From the NCBI GenBank assembly GCA_937926975.1, contig CALBCJ010000012.1:124001-188000 (forward strand): DNA of 64,000 bases, written 5' to 3'. Under the pieces are notes generated by a model. That model was given only the letters and a program-made list of their open reading frames with translations, did no database searches and was not told the origin of the DNA. Source of the stretch: an uncultured Propionibacteriaceae bacterium (GTDB lineage: Bacteria; Actinomycetota; Actinomycetes; Propionibacteriales; Propionibacteriaceae). Positions 27,101 to 36,196 of this stretch are shown in pieces. Each line of letters opens with the position of its first letter. Positions within the stretch are counted from its first letter, which is position 1. The position numbers and the translations under genes were made by a program.

Positions 27101-27831
27101 CAGTCCTGCACGTCCGCGACCTGACCGTCGCCTACCAGAGCCGGCTGGCGCTGGTTGACGCAGCCCTTGAGGTCCCAGCAGGGCACATCTTCGCCCTGCT
27201 GGGCCCCAACGGGGCTGGCAAGTCGACCCTGCTCAAGGCCTCGGTCGAGCTGCTGCCCACGGTGCGTGGGGAGGTCCGGTTCTTCGGCCAGCCGCTGAGA
27301 GACGTCCGTCGCCGGGTCGGCTACATGTCGCAGGCGGCCGAGGTCGACTGGGACTTCCCGACCACGGTCCGAGACGTCGTCATGATGGGCCGCTACGGCC
27401 GCTGCGGCTGGCTGCGCCGGCCGGGGGCCGCCGACCGGACGGCCGTGGCCGAGGCCCTGGCTGCCGTCGGCATCAGCGACCTTGCCGGACGGCAGATCAG
27501 CCAGCTCTCCGGCGGGCAGCGGCAGCGGACCTTCATGGCCCGGATCCTGGCCCAGCAGCCCGAGCTGTTCCTGCTCGACGAGCCCCTGGCCGGGGTGGAC
27601 GTCGCCTCTCAGGACGCCATCATGGCGATCCTGAGGCGGCTCCGGGACCAGGGCAAGACGATCCTGCTGGTCCACCACGACCTGAGCACCGTCGCTGACT
27701 TCGCCGACGACGTCGCTCTGCTGCGCGACGGCCAGGTTGTCGCCACGGGCCCGGTCGCCCAGACCTTCACCCCCGAGACCGTGATGGCCTGCTACGGCTT
27801 CGACGGCCTGAAGACCAAGGCTGTGGCATGA
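27097..27831 (+). CDS. mntB: Metal ABC transporter ATP-binding protein
   Basis: A 244-residue ATPase starting at GTG 27097, which overlaps the mntA stop (GTGA). It has Walker A LLGPNGAGKSTLL, Q-loop YMSQAAEVDWDFP (the VDWDFP form typical of metal-type ABC ATPases), signature QLSGGQRQR, Walker B LFLLDEPLAGVD and H-loop LLVHHDLSTV. It powers the two permeases encoded next. Confidence 0.94.
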   Translation: MTVLHVRDLTVAYQSRLALVDAALEVPAGHIFALLGPNGAGKSTLLKASVELLPTVRGEVRFFGQPLRDVRRRVGYMSQAAEVDWDFPTTVRDVVMMGRYGRCGWLRRPGAADRTAVAEALAAVGISDLAGRQISQLSGGQRQRTFMARILAQQPELFLLDEPLAGVDVASQDAIMAILRRLRDQGKTILLVHHDLSTVADFADDVALLRDGQVVATGPVAQTFTPETVMACYGFDGLKTKAVA

Positions 27832-28751
27832 CGCCGCTGCAGGGCGTGGTCGAGCTGCTCACCAGCTACACCTTCCGCACCATGATCCTGAGCACCGCGA
27901 TCATCGGGTCGGTCTCGGGGCTGCTCGGCTACCTGCTCTACCTGCGCAAGCAGACCATGATCTGCGACGTCATCGGCCACTCGGCGATCGGTGGGGTGGC
28001 GGTGGGCTTCATCGTCTGTACGGCCCTGCTCGGCGTCGACGGCCGCTCGGTGCTCAGCCTCACCGTCGCGGCCGCCGCCACGACCACGGTCGCGGTGCTG
28101 CTGACCAGCGCCATCACCCGCAGCTCCCGGCTGGGTCCCGACGCCGCCATGGCTGTCACCCTGGCGCTCTTCTTCGGCGGCGGGATGGTCCTGCTGCGCT
28201 GGATCCGGCACTCGACCCTGCCGAACCGAGGCGGCATCGAGAAGTACGTCTTCGGCAACGCCGCCACCGTGACCACCGAGGACCTGGTCACGATCGCGGT
28301 CATCGGCGGGCTGACCACCGCGGTCCTGCTGGCACTGTTCAAGGAGCTCACCTTGTCGGCCTTCGACCCGGTACTGGCGACCACCCTGGGCTTCAGCCCC
28401 CGGGTCCTGCAGCCGGTTCTGCTGGTCTGCGTCACCACGGGGATCGTGATCGGGATCAAGGCTGTGGGGCTGATCTTGATGATCGGCTTCGTGATGCTCC
28501 CGGCTGCGGCCGCCCGGCAGTGGGCCCGTCGGCTGCCCACCATGGCGGCCATCAGCACCGGGATCGGCGGGGTGTGCGGCGTGGTCGGCTCCGTCGTGTC
28601 GGTCCAGCTGGGCCGGGTCCCGACCGGGCCGGTCATCATCATGGTGCTGTTCGCGGCGCTGCTGCTCTCACTGCTGGCCGCACCTCAGCGCTCCGTGCTG
28701 TCTACCTGGCTGGCCCGCCGACGCCACCGGACCACTCAGGAGACCGCATGA
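27828..28751 (+). CDS. mntC: Metal ABC transporter permease 1
   Basis: A 307-residue ABC-3 family permease with about nine helices, starting at ATG 27828 within an ATGA overlap. The segment KQTMICDVIGHSAIGGVAVGF and the late IKAVGLILMIGFVMLPAAAARQWA are typical of this family; the second is the coupling region facing the ATPase. It is one of two paralogous permeases, as in Treponema troABCD and Corynebacterium mntABCD. Confidence 0.92.
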   Translation: MTPLQGVVELLTSYTFRTMILSTAIIGSVSGLLGYLLYLRKQTMICDVIGHSAIGGVAVGFIVCTALLGVDGRSVLSLTVAAAATTTVAVLLTSAITRSSRLGPDAAMAVTLALFFGGGMVLLRWIRHSTLPNRGGIEKYVFGNAATVTTEDLVTIAVIGGLTTAVLLALFKELTLSAFDPVLATTLGFSPRVLQPVLLVCVTTGIVIGIKAVGLILMIGFVMLPAAAARQWARRLPTMAAISTGIGGVCGVVGSVVSVQLGRVPTGPVIIMVLFAALLLSLLAAPQRSVLSTWLARRRHRTTQETA

Positions 28752-29680
28752 CGCTGCTCACCGCCCTGTCGCTGCTGGCGGTCGTGACCGCCGTCACCTG
28801 CTCCCTGCCGGGGACCTTTCTCGTGGTCCGGCGCCAGTCGATGCTGGTCGAGGCCATGAGCCACGCGGTCTTCCCCGGGATCGTGATCGGGGCACTGCTG
28901 TCCGGCTCGGCCCGTTCCCCCGTGATGGTGGCCCTGGCCACCGCGATGGGGATGCTCATCGTGGTTGGTGCGGAGAAGGCCCGGGAGTCGGGTCTGGTAA
29001 CCGAGGACGCCAGCCAGGGGATCATCTTCCCGGTTCTGTTCGCGGTCGGGGTTGTCCTGCTGTCGACCCGGCTCTCCAGCGTTCACCTGTCCGAGGCGGC
29101 GGTGCTGTCGGGGGAGCTCAACCTGCTGGCGCTGCCGACCGAGCGCTGGGTGGTCGGCACCCTCGACCTGGGCCCGCAGGCGATGTGGATGCTGCTGGTG
29201 GTGCTGCTCGTCGACGCGGTCTTCATCGCCGCCACCTACCGGGTCCTCGTGGTGTCGGCCTTCGACCCGAACCTGGCCCGTACCCTCGGGCTGCCGGCGC
29301 GCCTGGTGAACCTGGTCCTCATGGTCCTGGTCTCGCTGACGGTGGTGGTGGCCTTCAGTACCGTCGGGGCGATCCTCGTGGTCGCGCTGATGATCGTTCC
29401 CCCGGCCACGGCGCGGCTGCTGACCCACCGGATCGGCACCATGATCGCCGTCAGCCTGGTCATCTCCGCCGCCACCGCCATGGCCGGGCTCTGGGTGGCG
29501 TACCTGGGTGACCTGGCCACCGCCCCGATGATGGCCTTCACCGACGGGGCGGTCTTCCTGGTGGTGCTGCTCGGGAAGCGGCTGTGCCAGCGCCGGGGCA
29601 GCGAGGCCGTCGTACCGCACGAGGTGGTCAGCGCCCACCAGGCGCCAGCGACGACTCCCTGCCCTGCCGGCCAGGGCTGA
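28748..29680 (+). CDS. mntD: Metal ABC transporter permease 2
   Basis: A 310-residue ABC-3 family permease. ATG 28748 overlaps the previous stop by 4 bases; the frame is open further upstream but that part lies inside mntC. It shows LVVRRQSMLVEAMSHAVFPGIV and FSTVGAILVVALMIVPPATARLLTHR, the counterparts of the motifs in permease 1. The last ~35 residues are hydrophilic. It closes the operon; the thrS promoter follows. Confidence 0.92.
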   Translation: MTLLTALSLLAVVTAVTCSLPGTFLVVRRQSMLVEAMSHAVFPGIVIGALLSGSARSPVMVALATAMGMLIVVGAEKARESGLVTEDASQGIIFPVLFAVGVVLLSTRLSSVHLSEAAVLSGELNLLALPTERWVVGTLDLGPQAMWMLLVVLLVDAVFIAATYRVLVVSAFDPNLARTLGLPARLVNLVLMVLVSLTVVVAFSTVGAILVVALMIVPPATARLLTHRIGTMIAVSLVISAATAMAGLWVAYLGDLATAPMMAFTDGAVFLVVLLGKRLCQRRGSEAVVPHEVVSAHQAPATTPCPAGQG

Positions 29681-29721
29681 GCGTCTCGGTGGCTGGTTCC
29701 TCGGGGTGGGAGCGGCGCCAC

Positions 29722-29727
29722 TAGCAT
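29722..29727 (+). promoter_or_regulatory. -10 box (TAGCAT) of thrS
   Basis: TAGCAT at 29722-29727 would give a transcript with a leader of about 50 bases before the thrS GTG at 29785. No T-box structure or attenuator is recognisable in that short leader. The -35 region is not clear. Confidence 0.35.
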
Positions 29728-29784
29728 GGTCGCCGGAGCCGGCGTGGTAGGTCGGCTCGTCGGCGTACGACAAGGAGATACTCG

Positions 29785-31767
29785 GTGTCCCAGCTCACGA
29801 TCATCCTCAGCGGCTCGCCCACCCAGATCGAGCAGGGGACTACCGGCACCGAGATCTTCGCCGGCCAGCGTGAGATCGTCGCAGTCAAGGTCAACGGCGA
29901 GCTGAAGGACCTCTGCGCCCCGCTCGCCGAGGGTGACCAGGTCGAGCCGGTCGAGATCTCCAGCCCGGAGGGGCTGACCATCCTGCGCCACTCGACCGCC
30001 CACGTCCTGGCCCAGGCGGTCCAGCGGCGAGACCCGAGCGCCAAGCTCGGCATCGGCCCGTTCATCACCGACGGCTTCTACTACGACTTCGACGTGGCGC
30101 AGCCCTTCACCCCCGAGGACCTGCGGGCGATCGAGAAGGACATGGCCCGGATCGTCAAGGAGGGCCAGCGGTTCCAGCGCCGCGCCATCAACGACGACCA
30201 GGCCCGCGAGGAAGAGGCCAGCGAGCCGTACAAGCTGGAGCTGATCGGGCTCAAGTCGAGCGCCGAGACGGCGGCCGAGGGGGCCAGCGTCGAGGTCGGC
30301 GACGGCGGGCTGACAATGTACGACAACGTCAACCGGCACGGAGAGGTGGTCTGGACCGATCTGTGCCGCGGGCCCCACCTGCCCACCACCAAGCTGATCG
30401 GCAACGGCTTCGCCCTGACCCGCAGCGCCGCCGCGTACTGGCGAGGCAGCTCGAGCAACCCGATGCTGCAGCGGATCTACGGCACCGCGTGGGCCTCGAA
30501 GGAGGACCTGCAGGCCTACCAGGAGCGTCTCGCCGAGGCCGAGCGGCGCGACCACCGCCGGCTCGGCGTGGAGCTCGACCTGTTCAGCTTCCACGAGCTG
30601 GTGGGCGCCGGGCTGCCGCTGTTCCACCCCAAGGGCGGGGTGATCAAGCGGGTGATGGAGGACTACGTCCGCCAGGCCCATATCGACAACGGCTTCCTGT
30701 ACGTGGGAACTCCGCACATCGCCAAGGAGGACCTCTTCTACACCTCCGGGCACCTGCCCTACTACGCCGAGGGCATGTTCCCTCCGATGGGTGACGAGGA
30801 GCAGCACACCTACCGGCTGAAGGCCATGAACTGCCCGATGCACAACCTGATCTACGCCTCCCGGGGCCGCTCCTACCGGGACCTGCCGCTGCGCCTCTTC
30901 GAGTTCGGCACGGTCTACCGCGACGAGCGCTCCGGGGTGCTGCAGGGCCTGACCCGGGTCCGCTCGATCACCCAGGACGACTCCCACAGCTATGTCACCA
31001 AGGAGGGCGCCGCCGACGAGATCCGCCACCTGCTGCGCTTCGTGCTGCAGCTGCTGCGTGACTTCGGCCTGGACGACTTCTACCTGGAGCTGTCGACCCG
31101 CGACGAGCACGGCGACAAGAAGGACAAGTTCATCGGCTCCGACGAGGACTGGGCCGAGGCGACCGCGATCCTGCAGCAGGTGGCGCAGGAGTCCGGTCTG
31201 GAGACCCGGCCCGACCCGGGCGGTGCCGCCTTCTACGGCCCGAAGATCTCGGTCAAGGCCCGCGACGCGATCGGGCGGACCTGGCAGATGTCGACCATCC
31301 AGTACGACTTCAACCAGCCGGAGCGGTTCGGCCTGGAGTACACCGCCTCGGACGGCTCCCACCAGCGGCCGGTGATGATCCACTCGGCGAAGTTCGGTGC
31401 CATCGAGCGGTTCATGGGGCTGCTGATCGAGCACTACGGCGGCGCCTTCCCGGTCTGGCTGGCGCCGGTCCAGGTGGTCGGGATCCCAGTGGCGGCGGAC
31501 TTCGTGCCGTACCTGGAGGAGGTTGTGGCGAAGCTGCGGGCCGCTGGGGTACGGGCCGAGGTCGACGCCAGCGACGACCGGATGCCGAAGAAGATCCGGA
31601 CCCACACCAAGCAGAAGGTCCCGTACCTGCTGATCGCCGGCGCCGAGGACCAGAGCCACGGCTCGGTCTCCTTCCGGATGCGCGACGGCAGCCAGGACAA
31701 CCTGGTCCCGGTCGACGAGGCGATCGCCCGGATCGTCCGGACGATCGAGGAGAAGGCGCAGGTCTAG
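29785..31767 (+). CDS. thrS: Threonyl-tRNA synthetase
   Basis: A 660-residue class II synthetase. Domains in order: TGS (1-~65), the N2 editing domain with HSTAHVLAQAV and the paired Cys/His further on (CRGPHLPTT), the catalytic core with Zn ligand Cys in MNCPMHNLIYASR, motif 2 (FGTVYRDERSG), motif 3 (GAIERFMGLLIEHYGG), and the C-terminal anticodon-binding domain (VDASDDRMPKKIR). The length is normal. GTG 29785 follows AAGGAG. It charges tRNA-Thr and edits mischarged Ser. Confidence 0.97.
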   Translation: MSQLTIILSGSPTQIEQGTTGTEIFAGQREIVAVKVNGELKDLCAPLAEGDQVEPVEISSPEGLTILRHSTAHVLAQAVQRRDPSAKLGIGPFITDGFYYDFDVAQPFTPEDLRAIEKDMARIVKEGQRFQRRAINDDQAREEEASEPYKLELIGLKSSAETAAEGASVEVGDGGLTMYDNVNRHGEVVWTDLCRGPHLPTTKLIGNGFALTRSAAAYWRGSSSNPMLQRIYGTAWASKEDLQAYQERLAEAERRDHRRLGVELDLFSFHELVGAGLPLFHPKGGVIKRVMEDYVRQAHIDNGFLYVGTPHIAKEDLFYTSGHLPYYAEGMFPPMGDEEQHTYRLKAMNCPMHNLIYASRGRSYRDLPLRLFEFGTVYRDERSGVLQGLTRVRSITQDDSHSYVTKEGAADEIRHLLRFVLQLLRDFGLDDFYLELSTRDEHGDKKDKFIGSDEDWAEATAILQQVAQESGLETRPDPGGAAFYGPKISVKARDAIGRTWQMSTIQYDFNQPERFGLEYTASDGSHQRPVMIHSAKFGAIERFMGLLIEHYGGAFPVWLAPVQVVGIPVAADFVPYLEEVVAKLRAAGVRAEVDASDDRMPKKIRTHTKQKVPYLLIAGAEDQSHGSVSFRMRDGSQDNLVPVDEAIARIVRTIEEKAQV

Positions 31768-31783
31768 GCCGTACGGCGGGCCC

Positions 31784-32536
31784 TCACGCCCAGCCCAGCT
31801 CAGCCAGCCAGCGCTCGGCCAGGCCGGTCCACTGCCCCGGCGCGGTCCCTTCGGCCAGCCCCAGCCCGTGCTCGCCGGAGGCGAAGACATGGCCTTCGAA
31901 GCCCACTCCGGCCACCGCCAGGGAGCGCATCAGCTCAAGCGAGTGCAGGGCCGGCACCCCGGCGTCGTCGCTGGTGGTCCAGACCAGGACCGGGGGTACA
32001 GGGTCGCCCTCCCCGGGAGCGGTGACCCGGGTCCCGACCGACAGCTCGGCCGCCAGCTCGGGTGTCGCGTCAGGGCCGAGCAGCCGCTGGACGTCGGCGT
32101 GGAAGAGGTTCGGAATCCGACCCGGCAGCCACTCCCGCAGGTCGGTCACCGGGTAGCCGAGGATCGCGGCGTCTGGGCGGCCGGCGTACGTCCAGGGCTC
32201 GGCCAGCGTCACGTCGGCGGTGTCCGTGGCCAGCAGCCCACCCAGGTGCCCTCCGGCTGAGAAGCCGATCACCCCGACCCGGTGGTCGACCGGCATCCCG
32301 AGCCCGTTCTCCCGCAGCCCGGCGAGCACCTCCCGGGCGTCGTGCAGGGCGGCCGGGAAGCAGCCCGGCCCGACCCGGTACCTCAGCACCACGGCGTGCA
32401 GGCCGAGCCGGTTCAGCCAGCGGGCCACCGGCTCTCCCTCGTGGTCGGCGTGGTGGTCGTAGCTGCCGCCCGGCAGCACGATCATCGCGGGGGCGGGGGC
32501 GGTCCCGGCAGGAAAGCAGGTGGTGTCAGTGGCCAT
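31784..32536 (-). CDS. Alpha/beta hydrolase, acyl-esterase type (BD-FAE/DLH-like)
   Basis: A 250-residue esterase-like enzyme with an oxyanion loop VLPGGSYDHHADHEGEPVA, nucleophile elbow VIGFSAGGHLGGLLA (Ser ~116), an acidic residue in WTTSDDAGVP and His in ASGEHGLGL. The LPGGSY form is shared with bacterial acetyl-xylan and related short-chain esterases of the BD-FAE group. There is no signal peptide, so the substrate is probably intracellular. Convergent with thrS (16-base gap) and divergent from the UvrA-like gene. Confidence 0.83.
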   Translation of the reverse strand: MATDTTCFPAGTAPAPAMIVLPGGSYDHHADHEGEPVARWLNRLGLHAVVLRYRVGPGCFPAALHDAREVLAGLRENGLGMPVDHRVGVIGFSAGGHLGGLLATDTADVTLAEPWTYAGRPDAAILGYPVTDLREWLPGRIPNLFHADVQRLLGPDATPELAAELSVGTRVTAPGEGDPVPPVLVWTTSDDAGVPALHSLELMRSLAVAGVGFEGHVFASGEHGLGLAEGTAPGQWTGLAERWLAELGWA

Positions 32537-32689
32537 GCCCCTATCCTGGCCGATCCGGGCGGGTCAGCCGGGCTAGCGCGAGGGACGGTGCGCTGCCCTT
32601 CCTCCGCACCGGTACTGACTCCCCTCTGACCAGGGGTGCTGGCTCTCCCGAGGCGGCGCCACCGGTTGCCAGGCTGGCAGTCTGAGGCG

Positions 32690-34984
32690 GTGAGCAGCGA
32701 CCTCCACCCCGCCGACCAGCATGACCAGATCCGGGTCCGCGGAGCGCGCGAGAACAACCTCCGCGGCATCGACCTGGACCTGCCCAAGCGTCGGCTCACG
32801 GTGTTCACCGGGGTCTCCGGGTCGGGCAAGAGCTCCCTGGTGCTCTCGACCATCGCCGCCGAGTCGCAGCGGATGGTCAACGAGACCTACTCCGCCTTTC
32901 TGCAGGGCTTCATGCCGAGCCTGGACCGTCCCGATGTCGAGCTGCTCGACGGTCTGACCACGGCCATCGTCGTCGACCAGGAGCGGATCAGCGCAAACCC
33001 GCGCTCCACCCTGGGGACGGTCACCGACACCAACGCGCTGCTGCGGGTCCTGTTCAGCCGCCTGGCCGAGCCTCGGCTCAGCTCGCCCCGCGCGTACGCC
33101 TTCAACGTGCCTTCGGTGACCGGCTCCGGTGCGGTCACCGTGCAGCGCGGCGCGGCCACCCGGGCCGTCAAGACCAGCTACAGCATCGAGGGCGGGATGT
33201 GCCCCCGCTGCGAGGGACGCGGGTCGGTCTCCGACATCGACCTGACCGCCCTGTACGACGACTCGCTGTCGCTCAACCAGGGCGCCCTCACCATCCCCGG
33301 GTACAGCATGGACGGCTGGTACGGGCGGGTCTTCGCCGGCTCGGGGTACTTCAGCATGGACCGCCCGATCCGCGACTTCACCGCCAAGCAGCTGCACAAC
33401 CTGCTGTACCGCGAGCCGACCAGGATCACCGTTGACGGGATCAATCTCACCTACGAGGGCCTGATCCCGCGGCTGCGCAAGTCGGTGCTGTCGAAGGACC
33501 TGGACTCGCTGCAGCCTCATGTCCGGGCCTTCGTGGAGCGGGCGGTCACCTTTCAGACCTGCCCGGACTGTGACGGGACCCGTCTCACCCAGGCCGCCCG
33601 GGAGTCACGGATCGGCGGCGTCAGCATCGCCGACGCCTGCGCGATGCGGGTCTCGGACCTAGCCGAGTGGGTGCGCGGGCTTCAGGAGCCGTCGGTGGCG
33701 CCGGTGCTGGCGTCCTTGCAGGAGTCGCTGGACGGCCTTGTCCGGATCGGGCTGGGCTACCTCTCGCTGGACCGACCGTCGGGGACCCTGTCCGGCGGCG
33801 AGGTCCAGCGCACCAAGCTGGTCCGCCACCTCAGCTCGTCGCTGGCCGACGTCACGTACGTCTTCGACGAGCCGACGACCGGCCTTCACCCGCACGACAT
33901 CCAGCGTCTCAACGAGCTGCTGCTGGCGCTGCGGGACAAGGGCAACACGGTGCTGGTCGTCGAGCACAAGCCGGAGACGATCCAGGTCGCCGACCACGTG
34001 GTCGACCTCGGCCCGGGAGCCGGCAGCGACGGGGGAGCGGTCGTCTTCTCCGGTACGGTCGAGCAGCTGCGGGCCAGCGGCACCCTCACCGGCCAGCACC
34101 TGGGCTACCGGGCCCGGCTGAAGCCACAGGTACGCAGTGGGACCGGGGTGCTGGTGGTGGTGACCGGGGTCGCCGGCTCCGGGAAGAGCTCGCTGGTCCA
34201 CGGCTCGCTAGCCGGCCGGGAGAACGTGGTGGTCGTCGACCAGGCACCGGTCCGCGGCTCCCGGCGCAGCAACCCGGCCACGTACACCGGTCTGCTGGGG
34301 CCGGTCCGTCAGGCCTTCGCCAAGGCGAACCAGGTCAAGCCGGCCCTCTTCAGCCCGAGCTCGGCTGACGCCTGCCCGGCCTGCCAGGGGGCCGGGGTGG
34401 TCTACACCGACCTCGCGATGATGGCGCAGGTGGCCTCGGTCTGCCAGGACTGCCAGGGGCGCCGGTTCAGGGCCGAGGTGCTGGAGTACCGGCTCGCCGG
34501 GCGCGACATCAGCCAGGTGCTGGCGATGCCGGTGGTCGAGGCGGGCCGCTTCTTCACTGAGCAGGCGAAGGTCCCGGCCGCGGCCAAGATCCTGGCCCGG
34601 CTGGTCGCCGTCGGGCTGGGGTACCTCCCCCTGGGCCAGCCGCTGACATCACTGTCGGGAGGGGAGCGGCAGCGGCTGAGGCTGGCTGCCCAGCTCGCCG
34701 ACCAGGGCTCGGTCTACGTGCTCGACGAGCCGACCACGGGCCTGCACCTGGCCGATGTCGAGCAGCTGCTCGGCCTGCTCGACCGGATCGTCGACGGCGG
34801 CCGCAGCGTGATCGTGATCGAGCACCACCCAGCGGTGATGGCCCACGCCGACTGGATCATCGACCTCGGTCCGGGGGCCGGCCACGACGGCGGTCGGGTG
34901 GTCTTCGAGGGTCCACCGGCCGACCTGGCCCGAGACCGGTCGACCCTGACCGGCGAGTACCTGGCACGCTACTTGGCGACCTGA
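32690..34984 (+). CDS. Short UvrA-like ABC ATPase (UvrA paralogue)
   Basis: A 764-residue protein, well below the ~950 residues of canonical UvrA, with two ABC ATPase halves: Walker A GVSGSGKSSLVL (~residue 45) and GVAGSGKSSLVHG (~490), signatures TLSGGEVQRTKL and SLSGGERQRLRL, and Walker B YVFDEPTTGLH and YVLDEPTTGLH. CxxC pairs of zinc modules are visible (CPRCEGRG, CPDCDGTR, CPACQGAG, CQDCQGRR). Such short UvrA2-type proteins are linked to tolerance of DNA-binding drugs in some actinomycetes. GTG 32690 is preferred; the frame opens at 32636 without coding character. Confidence 0.88.
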   Translation: MSSDLHPADQHDQIRVRGARENNLRGIDLDLPKRRLTVFTGVSGSGKSSLVLSTIAAESQRMVNETYSAFLQGFMPSLDRPDVELLDGLTTAIVVDQERISANPRSTLGTVTDTNALLRVLFSRLAEPRLSSPRAYAFNVPSVTGSGAVTVQRGAATRAVKTSYSIEGGMCPRCEGRGSVSDIDLTALYDDSLSLNQGALTIPGYSMDGWYGRVFAGSGYFSMDRPIRDFTAKQLHNLLYREPTRITVDGINLTYEGLIPRLRKSVLSKDLDSLQPHVRAFVERAVTFQTCPDCDGTRLTQAARESRIGGVSIADACAMRVSDLAEWVRGLQEPSVAPVLASLQESLDGLVRIGLGYLSLDRPSGTLSGGEVQRTKLVRHLSSSLADVTYVFDEPTTGLHPHDIQRLNELLLALRDKGNTVLVVEHKPETIQVADHVVDLGPGAGSDGGAVVFSGTVEQLRASGTLTGQHLGYRARLKPQVRSGTGVLVVVTGVAGSGKSSLVHGSLAGRENVVVVDQAPVRGSRRSNPATYTGLLGPVRQAFAKANQVKPALFSPSSADACPACQGAGVVYTDLAMMAQVASVCQDCQGRRFRAEVLEYRLAGRDISQVLAMPVVEAGRFFTEQAKVPAAAKILARLVAVGLGYLPLGQPLTSLSGGERQRLRLAAQLADQGSVYVLDEPTTGLHLADVEQLLGLLDRIVDGGRSVIVIEHHPAVMAHADWIIDLGPGAGHDGGRVVFEGPPADLARDRSTLTGEYLARYLAT

Positions 34985-34992
34985 CCTCCTCA

Positions 34993-35015
34993 TGACAATC
35001 GTTCTCAGTTAGGGT
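34993..35015 (+). promoter_or_regulatory. Zur-like palindrome plus -10 box before the class I aldolase gene
   Basis: TGACAATCGTTCTCA (34993-35007) agrees with the Zur consensus TGAAAATGATTTTCA at 11 of 15 positions. It is followed at once by GTTAGGGTAG, which contains TAGGGT (35010-35015), a likely -10 box. A repressor on the palindrome would cover the -35 region. The layout resembles the promoter of the metal ABC operon at 26.1 kb. Confidence 0.5.
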
Positions 35016-35066
35016 AGAGCGAAGGCCGGTCGCAGGCACGGAGCGACCGATGTCGAAGGAGGCACC

Positions 35067-35957
35067 GTGAAGACCAAGCAGGCTGAGCAGATGCGTACCG
35101 GGGCAGGCTTCGTCGCTGCCCTCGACCAGTCCGGCGGCTCGACTCCCAAGGCCCTGGCGGCGTACGGGATCGGGCCTGAGCGCTACACCACCGAGGCCGA
35201 GATGTTCGACCTGGTGCACGCGATGCGGGCCCGGGTGCTCACCTCCCCGGCGTTCACCTCGCAGCGGATCCTGGCGGCCATTCTGTTCGAGCGCACGATG
35301 GACAGCAAGGTCGAGGGCCGCCCGACCGCCGAGTACCTCTGGCAGGTGAAGGGGATCGTTCCGATCCTCAAGGTCGACAAGGGCCTGGCTGACGAGGAGC
35401 ACCACGCCAGGCTCATGAAGCCTGTGCCTGACCTGGACGCCCTGCTGGACCGGGCCGTGGCCAACCAGGTCTTCGGAACCAAGATGCGCTCGGTGATCAC
35501 CGGCGCCGACCCGGCCGGGGTCAAGGCCGTGGTCGACCAGCAGGTCGAGGTCGCCAGTCAGATCCTGGCCACGTCCCTGGTGCCGATCATCGAGCCCGAG
35601 GTCGACATCCACGCCCCCGACAAGGCCGAGGCCGAGGAGCTGCTGGTCGCTGCGCTGACCGAGCACCTGGACGCCCTGCCCGACGGCACCGAGGTGATGC
35701 TCAAGCTCAGCATCCCCAGCGTCGACGGCCGGTTCACCGAGCTCATGCGGCACCCGCGGGTGATGCGGGTGGTCGCCCTGTCCGGTGGGTACAGCCGCGA
35801 GGAGGCCAACCAGCGGCTGGCGCGCAACCCGGGTCTCATCGCGTCCTTCTCCCGGGCCCTGCTCGAAGGCCTGAGCGACTCTCAGAGCCCCGACGAGTTC
35901 AACCAGGTGCTGGACCAGACCATCGAGGGGATCTACCAGGCCTCGATGGCGGGGTGA
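35067..35957 (+). CDS. fda: Class I fructose-bisphosphate aldolase
   Basis: A 296-residue aldolase of the bacterial class I type (Staphylococcus Fda-like), which cleaves fructose-1,6-bisphosphate through a Schiff base and needs no metal. Visible family segments are GFVAALDQSGGSTPKAL near the N-terminus, VPILKVDKGL, VPIIEPEVDI and EVMLKLSIPS, the last with the likely Schiff-base Lys. AAGGAGG precedes GTG 35067. Single gene with a promoter carrying a Zur-like palindrome, which would make sense if it substitutes for a zinc-dependent class II enzyme. Confidence 0.92.
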   Translation: MKTKQAEQMRTGAGFVAALDQSGGSTPKALAAYGIGPERYTTEAEMFDLVHAMRARVLTSPAFTSQRILAAILFERTMDSKVEGRPTAEYLWQVKGIVPILKVDKGLADEEHHARLMKPVPDLDALLDRAVANQVFGTKMRSVITGADPAGVKAVVDQQVEVASQILATSLVPIIEPEVDIHAPDKAEAEELLVAALTEHLDALPDGTEVMLKLSIPSVDGRFTELMRHPRVMRVVALSGGYSREEANQRLARNPGLIASFSRALLEGLSDSQSPDEFNQVLDQTIEGIYQASMAG

Positions 35958-36184
35958 GCGATCGGTTCCCGCGCCGGCTGGGGCACGAGCGGGCCAGCGG
36001 GGGACTTTTGTGCCCACGGTCGTGCGGCGGGCCGGCCCACCATTTCACCAATTTTTCTACCAGAATTGCGAACCTGTCTTAGGGAATGAAGCCGAGCAGT
36101 GGCCCTGGTGACCGAGCGGCGGTTGAAACTACGAAGCTGGCGCAAGGTCTGTTCACCGCCCTGCTGGATGACCCACCGGCCCGC

Positions 36185-36190
36185 TAGCAT
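36185..36190 (+). promoter_or_regulatory. -10 box (TAGCAT) of the type VII-like operon, leaderless
   Basis: TAGCAT ends 6 bases before GTG 36197. The 239-base region before it (35958-36196) is more AT-rich than its surroundings, with an ATTTTT tract at about 36050 some 20 bases after a GGGCCGGCCC palindrome, possibly a terminator for the aldolase gene. Confidence 0.4.
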
Positions 36191-36196
36191 GGTCTG

